Shown in pieces: positions 1 to 10,752 of a stretch of 64,000 nt of DNA. The DNA is from Larkinella terrae. Its GTDB lineage: Bacteria > Bacteroidota > Bacteroidia > Cytophagales > Spirosomataceae. The translations under genes and the position numbers were made by a program. The notes below the pieces were generated by a model. The model did not search any database. It saw only the letters and a list, made by a program, of their open reading frames with translations, and was not told where the DNA came from. The stretch covers positions 991,345-1,055,344 of the forward strand of contig NZ_WJXZ01000001.1 of NCBI RefSeq assembly GCF_009668025.1. Reading direction: 5' to 3'. The number at the start of each line of letters is the position of its first letter. The first letter of the stretch is position 1.

Positions 1-915
1 CCGATTAAAACGCGGACGATCATTCCGGTCCGCATCCCGCCGGTCGGGGCGGTCGCCATAGCTGCGTTCGTTGCCAAACCGGTTTTCCCGGCGCTCGGGC
101 TGGTCCGAATTGGACCCCGATTCGCGATTACGGGACCGGTCGCCGTAGGAACGCTCTCCACCAAAACGGTCGTTCCGCGATTCCGACTGGCCGGAACGAC
201 CAAACCGGGGCCGTTCTTCGCGCGATTCCGGGTTACCAAACCGGCCTTCCCGGTTTTCGTTCCGATCCGAGCGGTCGTTGTCCCGGCGGAAGCCCCGGTT
301 TTCATCCGGATTAAAACGCGGGCGCTCGTCCCGGTCGCGGTTGAAGTCCCGGCGCGGGCCACCACCTTCGAACCGACCGCTGCGGTTTTCATTGCGATCC
401 GGCCGGTCATCATTCCGGTCGAAACGCGGGCGATCCGAACGATCGTTGTCATTCCGGCGGAAACCCCGGTTTTCGTCCCGATTGAAACGTGGACGCTCTT
501 CCCGATTGCGGTCAAAATCACGGCGTTCACCGTAACCGCGTTCATTGCCGGACGGGTTGTCCCGGCGCGGTCCGCCTTCGAACCGGCCCCCGCGCGGATT
601 TTCGTTGCGGAACGAATCGTTGCGTTGCCGATCCGACCGATCAAAGGAACGACGGTCGTCATTCCGTTCAAAACGCGGGCGATCGCCGGAAAACCGGTTG
701 GAGCGGTTGTCGTCCGACCGCCGACCACCGTCGTCCGGGCGGTTTCCGCGCGGTTTATCGTAGCTCCGTTCCCGGCGTTCGAAGTCCGTATTGCCGTCTT
801 TCCGATCGGCATCTTTGTTGAATTTGCTGTAAAATTGCGGGTTTGATTCCGGCCTTCCTGACCCCTCTTTCCTGTCGCCCCGGCGGCCTTCTGATTCGTC
901 TCTTTTCTTGCTCAT
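1..915 (-). CDS. Arginine/asparagine-rich low-complexity N-terminal region of a protein cut by the window edge (possibly an RluB-type pseudouridine synthase)
   Basis: An open frame of 305 codons starts at ATG 915 (MSKKRDESEGRRGDRK) and runs off the left edge without a stop. The whole visible part is low complexity. It is built from recurring units such as ERPRFN, DENRGFRR, RSGRFEGG and RERSYGDR, is rich in Arg, Asp, Asn, Gly and Phe, and is almost certainly disordered and RNA-binding in style. No folded domain is in view. In Cytophagales, N-terminal extensions of this kind are often found ahead of an rRNA pseudouridine synthase (RluB/RsuA-like) domain. That assignment is inference from memory, and an RNA helicase or other RNA-binding protein is possible. 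Plus-strand frames across this stretch are shadows of the repeat coding. Confidence 0.6.
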   Translation of the reverse strand, partial: MSKKRDESEGRRGDRKEGSGRPESNPQFYSKFNKDADRKDGNTDFERRERSYDKPRGNRPDDGGRRSDDNRSNRFSGDRPRFERNDDRRSFDRSDRQRNDSFRNENPRGGRFEGGPRRDNPSGNERGYGERRDFDRNREERPRFNRDENRGFRRNDNDRSDRPRFDRNDDRPDRNENRSGRFEGGGPRRDFNRDRDERPRFNPDENRGFRRDNDRSDRNENREGRFGNPESREERPRFGRSGQSESRNDRFGGERSYGDRSRNRESGSNSDQPERRENRFGNERSYGDRPDRRDADRNDRPRFNR

Positions 916-1114
916 AGAAGTTGCAGTATCACTACTGTAATTATAGTTAACCAAATTGATTTTCAGCCAGTTTCAAAACGGATTCTGAAATGGGATGCAA
1001 AGTTAGCGTATTTTAACGTAACTTCTGGCTTTGTTCTGAAACGGAACATTTTTTAGTCCGAAAAGGATTTCGGAAATTACCGAAATTACGATTCTGCCCC
1101 TATTCCCCTACGAG

Positions 1115-3172
1115 ATGGCTGCTGCAAAAACGCCGAAACAACCTGAAACCAAAAAACCGCTCTGGAAACCGGACCGGCGACTCATCGACCAATCCCAGCT
1201 AAAGCGGTACCTGGACTGGCTTTTCGTCAAGAAAGGACTCTATTTCCGCGATTATCACGATTTGTGGGACTGGTCGGTCACGGATCTGGAAGATTTCTGG
1301 CAAAGTATCTGGCAGTTTTTCAACGTACAAAGCCACCGCGATTACCAGGAAGTGATCGAAAAACCGGCTTCGGGTATGATCGGAACGCGCTGGTTTGTGG
1401 GCGCCACGCTGAACTACGCCGAGCACGTTTTCCGCAACAAAACCAGCGAACGTCCGGCCCTTCTTTTTCAGTCGGAACAGCACCCGCTGACTTCCGTCAG
1501 TTGGTCGGAGCTGGAACAAAAGGTAGCCGCCATCGCCCAGTTCCTGCGCGAAAACAACGTCAGGCCCGGCGACCGCGTGGTATCGGTGCTGCCCAATATT
1601 CCGGAAGCGGTCGTTGCCTTTCTGGCTACCACCAGCGTGGGAGCCATCTGGTCGAGTTGTTCGCCGGATTTTGGTACCCCCAGCATTGTCGACCGGTTTC
1701 GGCAAATCGAACCCAAAGTCTTGTTTGCCGTCGATGGCTATTCGTATAACGGAAAAAAAATCGATAAAACCGACGCTCTGGAAGATTTGCAATTGGCTTT
1801 GCCCAGCCTGAAAAGGGTGGTTTGGGTGTCGAACCTCGACCCGCATTTTGAGCCAGCGCCGACGGGCCGCAGCAAGTCGATTTTGTGGAATACGGTTTTG
1901 CAAACCGATCCGGCGGTGCCGCTGACGTTCGAACCGGTGCCGTTCGACCACCCGATCTGGATTCTGTTTTCGTCAGGAACAACGGGCAAGCCGAAAGCCA
2001 TTACCCACAGCGTCGGGGGCTGTTTGCTCGAACACCTGAAAGCGCTGGCGTTACATCAGGACGTTCAGCCCGGCGACCGGTATTTCTGGTATTCAACGAC
2101 GGGCTGGATGATGTGGAATTATTCGGTGGCGTCGCTGCTGGTGGGCGCCACGCTGGTTATTTACGACGGTTCGGCGGGTTATCCCACCATGGACGTGCTC
2201 TGGAACCTGGCCGACCGCGTCCGCATCAACCATTTCGGGGCGGGAGCGGCTTATTTGCTGGCGTGTATGCGCGCGGGCCTGTCCTATACCGACGGTTCGA
2301 AACTGGCTCATCTCAAAACCATCGGCTCCACGGGTTCGCCCCTGCCGCCCGAAGGGTTCCGTTGGGTGTACGAGTCGGTCAAGAAAGACGTCTGGCTAAT
2401 TTCCATCAGTGGCGGCACGGACATTTGCAGCGCGTTTGTCGGCGGCTGTCCGCTCCTGCCGGTTTACGAAGGCGAAATTCAGTGCCGGTTGCTGGGCTGT
2501 AAACTGGAATCGTTCGACGAAAATGCCAAACCGGTTCGGGAGGAACTCGGCGAAATGGTCATTCTGGAACCCATGCCCTCAATGCCACTTTATTTCTGGA
2601 ACGATAACAACGGCGAACCCAACGGAAATCAGAAATACCGGGCCAGTTACTTTGAACAATACGACGGCATCTGGCGCCACGGCGACTGGATTAAAATTAC
2701 CGACCGAAAAACCGTCATCATTTACGGCCGCTCCGACGCGACGCTCAACCGCGACGGCGTGCGAATCGGTACGAGCGAGGTTTACAGCGCCGTCGAGAGC
2801 ATTCCCGAAGTGGCCGACAGCCTGGTGGTTTGCCTGGAACTGCCCGGCGGGCGGTATTTTATGCCGCTTTTTGTGGTCCTGAAAGGCCAAACCGACGGAC
2901 CGGCGACCGAACTCAGGGAAGATGTGGCCCAGCAAATCCGGCTGGCACTCCGCTCGCAATACAGCCCCCGACATGTGCCGGATGCGCTTTTTCAGGTGCC
3001 GGAAATCCCGTATACAATCAGTGGAAAAAAGGTGGAAACACCGATCAAAAAGATTCTGATGGGCCTCTCTTCCGAGCGGGTTGCCAGCCGCGATACGCTC
3101 CGGAATCCGTCGGCCCTGGACGTCTTTATTCAGCTCGCCGACACCATGAAATCGGATTTGATGGTAAAATAG
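1115..3172 (+). CDS. Acetoacetate--CoA ligase (acetoacetyl-CoA synthetase)
   Basis: The 685-residue ANL-superfamily adenylating enzyme matches the length of acetoacetyl-CoA synthetases, which make acetoacetyl-CoA from acetoacetate, ATP and CoA in the cytoplasm. The N-terminus has the extra ACS/AACS lid-type region (FRDYHDLWDWSVTD, about residues 45-60). The AMP-binding P-loop is LFSSGTTGKPKAITH (about 284-298). The adenylate region has SISGGTDICSAFVGG (about 428-442), followed by the hinge region IYGRSDATLNRDGVRIG. The catalytic lysine is in ISGKKVETP (about 635-645). It stands alone, with no obvious operon partner, and probably serves ketone-body or leucine-breakdown metabolism. Other acyl-CoA synthetases are possible, but the overall pattern favours AACS. 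Confidence 0.88.
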   Translation: MAAAKTPKQPETKKPLWKPDRRLIDQSQLKRYLDWLFVKKGLYFRDYHDLWDWSVTDLEDFWQSIWQFFNVQSHRDYQEVIEKPASGMIGTRWFVGATLNYAEHVFRNKTSERPALLFQSEQHPLTSVSWSELEQKVAAIAQFLRENNVRPGDRVVSVLPNIPEAVVAFLATTSVGAIWSSCSPDFGTPSIVDRFRQIEPKVLFAVDGYSYNGKKIDKTDALEDLQLALPSLKRVVWVSNLDPHFEPAPTGRSKSILWNTVLQTDPAVPLTFEPVPFDHPIWILFSSGTTGKPKAITHSVGGCLLEHLKALALHQDVQPGDRYFWYSTTGWMMWNYSVASLLVGATLVIYDGSAGYPTMDVLWNLADRVRINHFGAGAAYLLACMRAGLSYTDGSKLAHLKTIGSTGSPLPPEGFRWVYESVKKDVWLISISGGTDICSAFVGGCPLLPVYEGEIQCRLLGCKLESFDENAKPVREELGEMVILEPMPSMPLYFWNDNNGEPNGNQKYRASYFEQYDGIWRHGDWIKITDRKTVIIYGRSDATLNRDGVRIGTSEVYSAVESIPEVADSLVVCLELPGGRYFMPLFVVLKGQTDGPATELREDVAQQIRLALRSQYSPRHVPDALFQVPEIPYTISGKKVETPIKKILMGLSSERVASRDTLRNPSALDVFIQLADTMKSDLMVK

Positions 3173-3343
3173 GAGACTCGAAATAAATTCTATATCTTTC
3201 AATATAAATGGGCAAACATTTTGCCTGTATTTTAACGTTAAATACATACCCACGGAATGCTCCATTTAGTCCGTGGAATTCGTCACAACTAATACCAAGA
3301 ACCTACAGAATGTTTCGCGGATGAATGTCCGTATTTACGACTT

Positions 3344-5026
3344 ATGAGAGAACCTGAACGCGAAAAAATCCAGAACGACAGGGCGTCCGTCCGGCTGCCG
3401 ATGTTACTGGGCATTACGCTGGCGGCCGGCATGTTGATCGGCGCAACGTTTTTTGGGGGCGGAAAAAGCATCAACAACATTGGACGAGGTTATTCCAAAT
3501 TCAAGGAAGTTCTGCAACTGATTGAGAATAACTACGTTGACTCGGTCAATACGGATGATCTGGTGGATTATTCCATCTCCAAAATGCTGGAAAAACTCGA
3601 TCCGCACACGACGTATATGAACCCGACCGATGCCGTGGCGGCCCGCACGCAACTGGAAGGCGGTTTCGATGGCATTGGGGTTGAATTCAACATTTATAAA
3701 GACACGGTTTACGTCGTAACGCCAATGGCCGGGGGACCGTCGGAAACCGCCGGTATCCTGAGCGGTGATAAAATCATCAAGGTCGACGATACCGACATGA
3801 CGGGCAGCAAGCTCGACAATGCCCTGGTTTTCAAAAAATTACGCGGCAAAAAAGGCTCGGAAGTCAAGCTATACGTGCTGCGGAAAGGCGAGAAAAAACC
3901 GCTGACGTTTACCATTCATCGCGACCGGATTCCGACCTACTCGGTCGATGCGGCTTACATGGTCGATGACAAAACCGGTTACATCAAGGTAAACCGCTTC
4001 TCGGAAACAACCTACGATGAATTCAAGAAAGCGCTGGGAACGTTGAAACAGAAAGGCATGACCCAGATGGTGCTCGACCTGCGCAACAACCCCGGCGGTT
4101 ACATGGATCGGGCGACGAGCCTGGCCGACGAGTTCATTTCCGGCGACAAACTGCTGGTGTATACTGATGGCAAGGATGATCGCTACGACCGCCAGACTAA
4201 GGCCCGAATTGCCGGACAGTTTGAAGACGGCCCCGTGATTGTGCTGATGGACGAAGGCAGCGCGTCGGCGTCGGAGATTGTGGCGGGTGCGTTGCAGGAT
4301 CAGGACCGGGCGCTGATTGTCGGACGGCGGTCGTTCGGAAAAGGGCTGGTGCAAATGCCGGTGATGCTGTCCGATGGCTCCGAACTCCGGCTGACGATTT
4401 CCCGGTATTACACGCCAAGCGGCCGGAGTATTCAAAAACCGTACGTCGCCGGTCACGGGGAGGATTACGAAAAAGACCTGGAAATGCGCTCGAAAAGCGG
4501 GGAATATTACATCGCCGACAGCATCAAGAACAACGAAAAATACAAGTTCAAAACGATGGGTGGCCGGACGGTTTTTGGTGCCGGTGGGATTACGCCCGAC
4601 GTTTTCGTTCCCCGCGACACGCTTTTCATGACCAAGTACCTGATTCAGTTGTTTAACAAAAACATTGTGCGGGAAATGGCGATGGAATACGCCAACGATC
4701 ACCGCAAACAACTGGAAAAAGACGGTTTCCCGGCTTACAAGAAGAACTTTGTCGTCAGCGAAACGATGTTGAAACGCCTGACAGACGACGCGTCGGCGCA
4801 GGGCATCAAGTTTAACGAAGCTGAATACAAGCGTTCGAAGAAATACATCCAGACACAGCTCAAGGCCTATATTGCCCAATATGCGTGGCGGCAAGGCCAC
4901 CGCGACGGTCTGAATAACGAGTTCTTCGAAATGCTGTCGGAAGGCGACGAAACGTATAAAAAAGCCCTGACGCTCTTCGATCAGGCCCGGCTGCTGGAAA
5001 AAGGCGGTTATGCCTCCCACAAGTAA
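3344..5026 (+). CDS. S41 family C-terminal processing peptidase (CtpA/Prc-like)
   Basis: The 560-residue protein has an N-terminal membrane anchor or uncleaved signal (residues about 20-42, LLGITLAAGMLIGATFFGG), so the protease domain faces the periplasm. A PDZ domain follows (about 105-185, GGFDGIGVEFNIY). The S41 core contains LDLRNNPGGYMDRA and the serine-lysine dyad in DEGSASASEIVAGAL and GRRSFGKGLVQ (about 305-335). A helical C-terminal extension of about 150 residues is usual in Bacteroidota CtpA proteins. The family trims C-terminal tails of periplasmic or outer-membrane proteins. It converges with ffh and ends in a shared palindromic terminator. Confidence 0.9.
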   Translation: MREPEREKIQNDRASVRLPMLLGITLAAGMLIGATFFGGGKSINNIGRGYSKFKEVLQLIENNYVDSVNTDDLVDYSISKMLEKLDPHTTYMNPTDAVAARTQLEGGFDGIGVEFNIYKDTVYVVTPMAGGPSETAGILSGDKIIKVDDTDMTGSKLDNALVFKKLRGKKGSEVKLYVLRKGEKKPLTFTIHRDRIPTYSVDAAYMVDDKTGYIKVNRFSETTYDEFKKALGTLKQKGMTQMVLDLRNNPGGYMDRATSLADEFISGDKLLVYTDGKDDRYDRQTKARIAGQFEDGPVIVLMDEGSASASEIVAGALQDQDRALIVGRRSFGKGLVQMPVMLSDGSELRLTISRYYTPSGRSIQKPYVAGHGEDYEKDLEMRSKSGEYYIADSIKNNEKYKFKTMGGRTVFGAGGITPDVFVPRDTLFMTKYLIQLFNKNIVREMAMEYANDHRKQLEKDGFPAYKKNFVVSETMLKRLTDDASAQGIKFNEAEYKRSKKYIQTQLKAYIAQYAWRQGHRDGLNNEFFEMLSEGDETYKKALTLFDQARLLEKGGYASHK

Positions 5027-5030
5027 TCAA

Positions 5031-5062
5031 AAAAAAGGGCGGTTTTAAAACCGCCCTTTTTT
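5031..5062. terminator. Bidirectional Rho-independent terminator between the S41 protease gene and ffh
   Basis: A perfect 32-bp palindrome: an A6 run, GGGCGGTTTT, its complement AAAACCGCCC, and a T6 run. It forms a strong stem followed by U-runs on both strands. It begins a few bases after the protease stop and its last base is the last base of the ffh stop codon, so it can end transcription in both directions. Confidence 0.9.
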
Positions 5063-6381
5063 CATTTCATCATCTTGCTCAGTTTACCAGATGCGTTCAT
5101 CTGGTTCATTTTCTTCATCATTTTTCGCATCTCGTCGAACTGTTTCAGCAGGTTGTTCACTTCCTGAATCGATGTTCCGCTGCCGTTGGCGATGCGTTTT
5201 TTGCGGTTTCCGTCAATAATATCGGGGCGTTCGCGTTCGATGGGCGTCATCGAGCCGATGATGGCTTCGATGGGTTTGAACGAATCGTTGTCGATATCGA
5301 CGCCCTTCATCATTTTGCCCATGCCGGGAATCATGCCGATGAGGTCTTTAATATTCCCCATCTTCTTGATTTGCTGCAACTGGCCCCGGAAATCGTTGAA
5401 ATCGAACTTGTTCTGCCGCATTTTGGAGCTGATGCGCTTGGCTTCGTCTTCGTCGAACGCCTGTTGCGCCCGCTCAACGAGCGAAATCACATCACCCATA
5501 CCCAGAATCCGGCTCGCCATCCGATCAGGGTAGAAGATATCGAGGGCTTCCATCTTCTCGCCCGTACTGATAAACTTGATCGGTTTCTGCACCACGCCCC
5601 GAATCGAGAGCGCGGCCCCACCGCGGGCGTCACCGTCCAGCTTGGTCAGCACCACGCCATCGAAATTCAGCCGGTCGTTGAAGGTTTTGGCCGTATTAAC
5701 CGCATCCTGACCCGTCATCGAATCCACGACGAACAGCGTTTCGGTCGGGTTCAGCGATCTTTTGAGGTTTTCCACCTCTTTCATCATCACCTCATCGACG
5801 GCCAGACGACCGGCAGTATCGACGATGACAACTTTCTTACCGGTTTTGCGGGCGTGCGCCAGGGCGTTCTGCGCAATTTCGACGGCATTTTTGTTTTCCG
5901 GTTCGGCATAGACCTCCACGCCCACCTGCTCGCCCAGAACTTTCAACTGGTCGATAGCCGCCGGGCGGTAAATATCGCAGGCCGTCAGCAATACATTGCG
6001 GCCCTGTTTTTTGAGGTAAGCCGCCAGTTTCCCCGAGAAGGTCGTTTTACCCGAACCCTGCAAACCGGCAATCAGAATAATGGCCGGGTCGCCTTTGAGG
6101 TTGATGCTCTGCGCTTCACCGCCCATCAGGTCGGTCAGCTCTTCCTGAACGATCTTGACGAACAGTTGGCCCGGTTCAACGGCGATGAGGACTTTGCGGT
6201 CGAGCGCCTTCTCCTTGACGCGGTCGGTCACCTCTTTGGCCACTTTGTAGTTAACGTCGGCATCGGTCAAAGCCCGACGTACTTCCTTAACAGTTGTGGC
6301 AACGTTAATCTCGGTAATCCGGCCCTGGCCTTTTAAGGTCTTGAAAGCCTGATTGAGTTTATCCTGAAGATTTTCAAACAT
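5062..6381 (-). CDS. ffh: Signal recognition particle protein Ffh (SRP54 GTPase)
   Basis: The 439-residue protein has the full SRP54 layout. The N domain is about residues 1-85. The G domain has P-loop GLQGSGKTTFSGKLA (about 107-121), VDTAGRLAVDEVMM (about 188), and TKLDGDARGGAALS (about 244-257). The methionine-rich M domain contains IPGMGKMMKGV and the 4.5S-RNA-binding stretch GNRKKRIANGSGTSIQEVN, and ends in a Met/Lys-rich tail. It binds signal sequences on ribosomes together with 4.5S RNA and delivers them to FtsY and SecYEG. The start at 6381 gives the canonical MFENLQDKLNQAFKTLKG. It is transcribed towards the S41 protease gene. Confidence 0.97.
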   Translation of the reverse strand: MFENLQDKLNQAFKTLKGQGRITEINVATTVKEVRRALTDADVNYKVAKEVTDRVKEKALDRKVLIAVEPGQLFVKIVQEELTDLMGGEAQSINLKGDPAIILIAGLQGSGKTTFSGKLAAYLKKQGRNVLLTACDIYRPAAIDQLKVLGEQVGVEVYAEPENKNAVEIAQNALAHARKTGKKVVIVDTAGRLAVDEVMMKEVENLKRSLNPTETLFVVDSMTGQDAVNTAKTFNDRLNFDGVVLTKLDGDARGGAALSIRGVVQKPIKFISTGEKMEALDIFYPDRMASRILGMGDVISLVERAQQAFDEDEAKRISSKMRQNKFDFNDFRGQLQQIKKMGNIKDLIGMIPGMGKMMKGVDIDNDSFKPIEAIIGSMTPIERERPDIIDGNRKKRIANGSGTSIQEVNNLLKQFDEMRKMMKKMNQMNASGKLSKMMK

Positions 6382-6410
6382 GATTCAATTTCTAATTTAC
6401 CTCCGTTTAA

Positions 6411-6482
6411 CTCTGATTTTCTCCGCTCAACTCCGCGAAAGAGCTTAAAATTATTTCGCGGAGTTAAGCGGAGAAAACAGAG
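6411..6482. repeat. Intergenic inverted repeat upstream of ffh
   Basis: The left arm at 6411-6439 (CTCTGATTTTCTCCGCTCAA...) pairs with the right arm at 6455-6482 across a 15-base loop, with only about two imperfections in 28 bp. The CTCCGCGAA / TTCGCGGAG core is the kind of stem often dispersed between Bacteroidota genes. It lies between the 5' end of ffh and the 3' end of the sensor kinase gene, so it may end kinase transcription or be a mobile palindromic repeat. No U-run follows either arm. Confidence 0.7.
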
Positions 6483-6542
6483 CTAAGCTGAGAATTACAA
6501 AGTTAGTGAATTTAGGGGAGGTTGGAAATACCTGCCGGTAGT

Positions 6543-9500
6543 CTACCCGGCGATTTGCCGTTGCCGCCGGGTCGAAGCCTGCTGCAGCGAGGTTTTCAGG
6601 ACATTCAGCAGGATAGGCTTGGAAATGTAATCATCCATTCCGGCTTCCATACATTCTTCCCGGTCTTCTTTCATGGCATTGGCGGTCATGGCAATGATAA
6701 CGGGTTGCGGCCCCGGTTGCTGGCGAATGTACCGGGTTGCATCCAGCCCATTCATTTCCGGCATCTGCACATCCATCAGGACAACATCATAAAACTGCTC
6801 CCGCAACATGGAGACAACTTCCAGCCCGTTCTGGGCCAGTTTGGGCTGATAACCCAGCTTATGCAGAATGTTCAGAATCAGTTTCTGGTTAGCCAGGTAA
6901 TCTTCGGCGATCAGAATACTGAGCGGATTTTCTTTCGCAAACTCGTTCGATAAAAGCTGCTGGGCCGGTCGGGCAGCCGCGATAAGGCTTTCGTCGGGTT
7001 GTTTGAGCTGTTTCTGAACCAGATCGAAAAGCTGCTGCTGCCGGATGGGCTTGGTCAGAATCGCCGAAAAAAGATTGGGGTGCGATTTGCGGGTGTCTTC
7101 ACCAATAGAACTCAACAGAATGATCGACAGCCGCGGGTGCAGTTCCTTGATGCGCAGCGCCAACTCGACCCCGTTCATTCCCGGCATTTGCATATCGGTG
7201 ATAACCAGGTGAAAAGGCGGATTTTCAGCCAGCAACGTCAGCGCCTGCTGACCCGATAAAGCCGTCACCGGAACTAATTTCCACTGCTCAAACTGCGTTT
7301 TTAAAATGGTGAGATTCGTCTGGTTATCATCGACGATCAGCACCCGCTTTCCTTCATTTTCGCCGGTGTTGAACAACACATAATGCCGTTTGGCCTCCTG
7401 ACTGACCTGGCAGCGCATCGTAAAGGTAAAGGTGGTTCCCCGACCTTCGTCACTTTCGACCTCGATGGCACCGCCCATGAGCTTCACCAGCCGCTCGCTG
7501 ATGGCCAGCCCTAAACCCGTCCCGCCGTACTTCCGGGTCATCGACGAATCGACCTGTGAGAACGCCTTGAAAAGCCGTGGAATTTTGTCTTCGGCAATAC
7601 CGATCCCGGTATCCCGCACCTGAAAAACCAGTTCCAGCTCCTGGTCACTGATGCGCTCTTTCACGGCCGCCTTGACAAACACCTCGCCCCGCTCGGTAAA
7701 TTTGACGGCATTTCCGACCAGGTTAATCAAAATCTGGCGCAAACGGAGGCCGTCGCCGATGATGTGCAGCGGCACATTGTGTTCAAACTGATAGACCAGA
7801 TCCAGACCGGTTTCGGTCGCTTTTCGGGCAAACAGGTCGAGCACATCTTCGACGCAATGCCGCAGGTCGATATCGCCCAGTTCCAGCTCCAGACTGCCGG
7901 ACTCGATCTTGGAAAAGTCCAGAATGTCGTTGATGACGCCCAGCAGGTTGGTTCCGCACTGGTGAATCGTATCGACGTATTCGTATTGCTCTTCCGAGAG
8001 CTCGGTTTCCTGAAGCAGGTACGTCATGCCCAGCACGCCGTTCATAGGCGTCCGGATTTCGTGGCTCATTGTGGCCAGAAAGACGCTTTTGGCCATATTG
8101 GCTTTTTCGGCTTCTTCCCGCGCCTGTTTCTCCTGTACGCGCTGTTCGTGAATTTCTTCGACAAGAGCCTGTAAATGTTCCGACTGGCTTTGCAACTCTT
8201 CGGTCTGGTGCAGCACCTCCGCGGTTCGCTCACTCACAATTTCTTCCAGTTTCTCTTTCTGGGCTTTGAGGGCACGGGTACGCAGGCGGTAGAGCAGGTA
8301 AGGGCTGGCGAGAAAAGCCAGTGCCATGATCGATCCAAACCACCACGTCTGGTAGAGGGGCGGTTTGATGATGAGCCGGAAGGCGGTTCCGGTGTTGTTC
8401 CAGACGCCATCGTTGTTCGAAGCCCTCACCCGGAATGTGTACAGACCGGGGTCCAGATTGGTGTACGTAACGGTTCGTTTGTTGCTTTTGTAATTCCAGT
8501 CTTCGTCAAACCCTTCCAGTTTGTACGCATACTGGTTTTTTTCGGGTAATGAATAATTCAACGCGGCAAATTCGAACGTTACGCTGGACTTTTTGTAGGA
8601 GAGCGTCATTTTGTTCGACCGGATCAATACCGGCTTATCGAAAACCAGCATTTTCGTGATAAAAACCGCCGGAATGAAGGGATTATCCCGCAGGCTATCG
8701 GGAAAAAACGAATTCAGGCCGGAAATGCCCCCAAAAAACAATTCGCCCCGGTGGCCTTTAAAAACCGACATCCGGTTAAACGGGCTCTTCTGTAACCCAT
8801 CGCCCGCGTCGAAATTCCGGAACGCCTTTTTCTCGAGATTAAGCCGGGACAAGCCCTTGTTGGTGCTCACCCAAACGTCACCCCGGCGATCGCTGGCAAT
8901 GCCCTGAATCACTTCATTGGCCAAACCCTGTTTTTGCCGGTAGGCCACAAACGACTGCGTTTTGGAATCAAAACGGTTCAGGCCGCCGTTGGTACCGACC
9001 CACAGCCGTCCCTGTTCGTCTTCGTATAAACTATTGATCAGGTTGTGGCTCAAGCTGTTCGGAACTGCGCGGTCGTGCTGGAAAGACGTAAAGGTGTTGG
9101 TTTGGGGATTGAACAAATTCAGCCCTCCGCCTTCCGTGCCAACCCACAAATTGCCGTTGTGGTCGTAGCAGATCGAGCTGATATACCCCTGGCTGATGCT
9201 GCCCGGGCGGGCGGGGTCCGGGCGAAAATGGGTAAAAATGCCGGTTTTTTTGTCATACCGGCTAATCCCGTTGCCGATCGTTCCCAGCCAGATTTCTCCT
9301 TTCTTCCCTTCGACAATGGTGCTGATGGATTCGCTGCTGAGTCCGGTCCCATCGTCGCGGTATCTAAAGTTCACGAACCTGTTCGTCCCTTTTTTCAGCA
9401 GACTTAGTCCGGCTTTGTAATTTCCCACCCAAATATCTTCATCGCTGTCCTGGTAAACGCTCATGATGAAATTACTCCCAACGCTCTTCGGATCAGCCGC

Positions 9501-10727
9501 ACTGTGCCGGTAGCGGATGTACTGATTGGTGGCTCTCATCAGGACATTTAAACCGCCCCCATCCGTTCCCATCCACAAATTACCCTGGCGGTCTTCCAGA
9601 ACCGACATTATATTGTTGTTATTCAGGCTGTTCGGATTGTTGTTGTCTTTCTGATACAGCTCGAATTTAGCGGGTTCGTGATCGATAAAATTGATCCCAC
9701 CGCTGTAGGTTCCGATCCACATATTCCCGCTGCGGTCCTGACAGATGGCGTAGATCGAGCCGTTATTGATTCCCTGGCTATTGTTTTCGTCGTATCCATA
9801 CCGGGTAAATGCGGTCCGGTTTTTGTTAAGCACGCTGATGCCGCCATTTTCGGTACCGACCCACAAATTCCCTTTGTCGTCTTCTTCCAGCGAATTCAGG
9901 TCATTATGACTAATTGATGTCGGAACGGCCGGATTATTCAGAAATCGAGTGAACGTTTCCTGATCCGGATTCAGCCGGTTTAAACCGCCCCCTTCCGTCG
10001 CAATCCAGATTTTCCCGCTCGCATCCTGCAATAACCTTTTAAGGTTGTTGTGGCTTATGGAGGATTTATTGGCCGGATTATTTTCAAAATGCCGGAAGGA
10101 ATTAGTGGCCGCATCGAGCCGATTCAATCCCCCGCCGAACGTAGCCACCCAAACCTGCCCACCGCGATCGACCAGCACATCCCGAATCAGGTCATTACTC
10201 AGGCTGCTGCTATTGCCGGGTTGGTTCATGTAGCGGGTAAACGTGTGACTGACGGTATCAAACCGGTTGAGTCCGCCGTCGGTTCCCACCCAGAGCCGAC
10301 CCCGGCCATCTTCCGTAATGGACATTACCCGGTTGTTACTGAGGCTCTTATCATCGTTTTTGGCGTGTCTGTAAATTGTAAAACCGCCGGTTCGATTATT
10401 CAGCATACACAAACCGCCATCGTCGGTTCCGACCCACAGCCGCCCCTGCCGGTCTTCATAAAGTGAGCGAACGTAATTGTCGCTCAGACTGGTGGGCCGT
10501 TGCGGATCGTTGCGGTAAACCGTAAATGTATAGCCATCGAACAGATTCAGTCCGTCCTGCGTGCCAAACCACATGAACCCTCTTTTATCCTGCAAAATGC
10601 AGGTCACATTGCTTTGCGAAAGACCTTCGTTGGTAGTTATGTGCTTAAACTGAACGGTACCCGTTTGAGCCCCAGCTGAATGGAAAAGCAGAAAAAAAAT
10701 CAAACCCGCAACTATAAAGCTTTTCAT
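6543..10727 (-). CDS. Hybrid sensor histidine kinase with periplasmic two-component propeller and two receiver domains
   Basis: The 1394-residue protein begins with a signal peptide ([21 protein letters not shown]). About fourteen Reg_prop units follow (pattern [14 protein letters not shown], residues about 25-680), forming two seven-bladed periplasmic propellers. Next come a Y_Y_Y domain (about 700-785), one transmembrane helix (about 795-815) and a coiled coil. The HisKA domain carries the phospho-acceptor histidine in [13 protein letters not shown] (about 886), followed by a HATPase domain ([17 protein letters not shown]). Two receiver domains carry Asp in VITDMQMPG (about 1174) and [12 protein letters not shown] (about 1316). 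Unlike classic glycan-sensing HTCS proteins it has no C-terminal AraC-type DNA-binding domain, so the signal must pass to a separate partner not seen here. The ligand is unknown. Confidence 0.92.
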   Translation of the reverse strand: MKSFIVAGLIFFLLFHSAGAQTGTVQFKHITTNEGLSQSNVTCILQDKRGFMWFGTQDGLNLFDGYTFTVYRNDPQRPTSLSDNYVRSLYEDRQGRLWVGTDDGGLCMLNNRTGGFTIYRHAKNDDKSLSNNRVMSITEDGRGRLWVGTDGGLNRFDTVSHTFTRYMNQPGNSSSLSNDLIRDVLVDRGGQVWVATFGGGLNRLDAATNSFRHFENNPANKSSISHNNLKRLLQDASGKIWIATEGGGLNRLNPDQETFTRFLNNPAVPTSISHNDLNSLEEDDKGNLWVGTENGGISVLNKNRTAFTRYGYDENNSQGINNGSIYAICQDRSGNMWIGTYSGGINFIDHEPAKFELYQKDNNNPNSLNNNNIMSVLEDRQGNLWMGTDGGGLNVLMRATNQYIRYRHSAADPKSVGSNFIMSVYQDSDEDIWVGNYKAGLSLLKKGTNRFVNFRYRDDGTGLSSESISTIVEGKKGEIWLGTIGNGISRYDKKTGIFTHFRPDPARPGSISQGYISSICYDHNGNLWVGTEGGGLNLFNPQTNTFTSFQHDRAVPNSLSHNLINSLYEDEQGRLWVGTNGGLNRFDSKTQSFVAYRQKQGLANEVIQGIASDRRGDVWVSTNKGLSRLNLEKKAFRNFDAGDGLQKSPFNRMSVFKGHRGELFFGGISGLNSFFPDSLRDNPFIPAVFITKMLVFDKPVLIRSNKMTLSYKKSSVTFEFAALNYSLPEKNQYAYKLEGFDEDWNYKSNKRTVTYTNLDPGLYTFRVRASNNDGVWNNTGTAFRLIIKPPLYQTWWFGSIMALAFLASPYLLYRLRTRALKAQKEKLEEIVSERTAEVLHQTEELQSQSEHLQALVEEIHEQRVQEKQAREEAEKANMAKSVFLATMSHEIRTPMNGVLGMTYLLQETELSEEQYEYVDTIHQCGTNLLGVINDILDFSKIESGSLELELGDIDLRHCVEDVLDLFARKATETGLDLVYQFEHNVPLHIIGDGLRLRQILINLVGNAVKFTERGEVFVKAAVKERISDQELELVFQVRDTGIGIAEDKIPRLFKAFSQVDSSMTRKYGGTGLGLAISERLVKLMGGAIEVESDEGRGTTFTFTMRCQVSQEAKRHYVLFNTGENEGKRVLIVDDNQTNLTILKTQFEQWKLVPVTALSGQQALTLLAENPPFHLVITDMQMPGMNGVELALRIKELHPRLSIILLSSIGEDTRKSHPNLFSAILTKPIRQQQLFDLVQKQLKQPDESLIAAARPAQQLLSNEFAKENPLSILIAEDYLANQKLILNILHKLGYQPKLAQNGLEVVSMLREQFYDVVLMDVQMPEMNGLDATRYIRQQPGPQPVIIAMTANAMKEDREECMEAGMDDYISKPILLNVLKTSLQQASTRRQRQIAG

Positions 10728-10752
10728 GGAAGGCCAGAAAGTTCTTAACTTA

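Noticed and set aside
278..846. Plus-strand arginine-rich open frames
   Set aside because: They are antisense shadows of the repetitive minus-strand frame 915-1, which starts with a good ATG and is uninterrupted to the window edge.
3869..6336. Long antisense frames opposite the S41 protease gene (3869-5020) and ffh (5371-6336)
   Set aside because: The sense strand encodes complete, well-conserved proteins. The antisense translations show no family features and reflect the codon bias of GC-rich genes.
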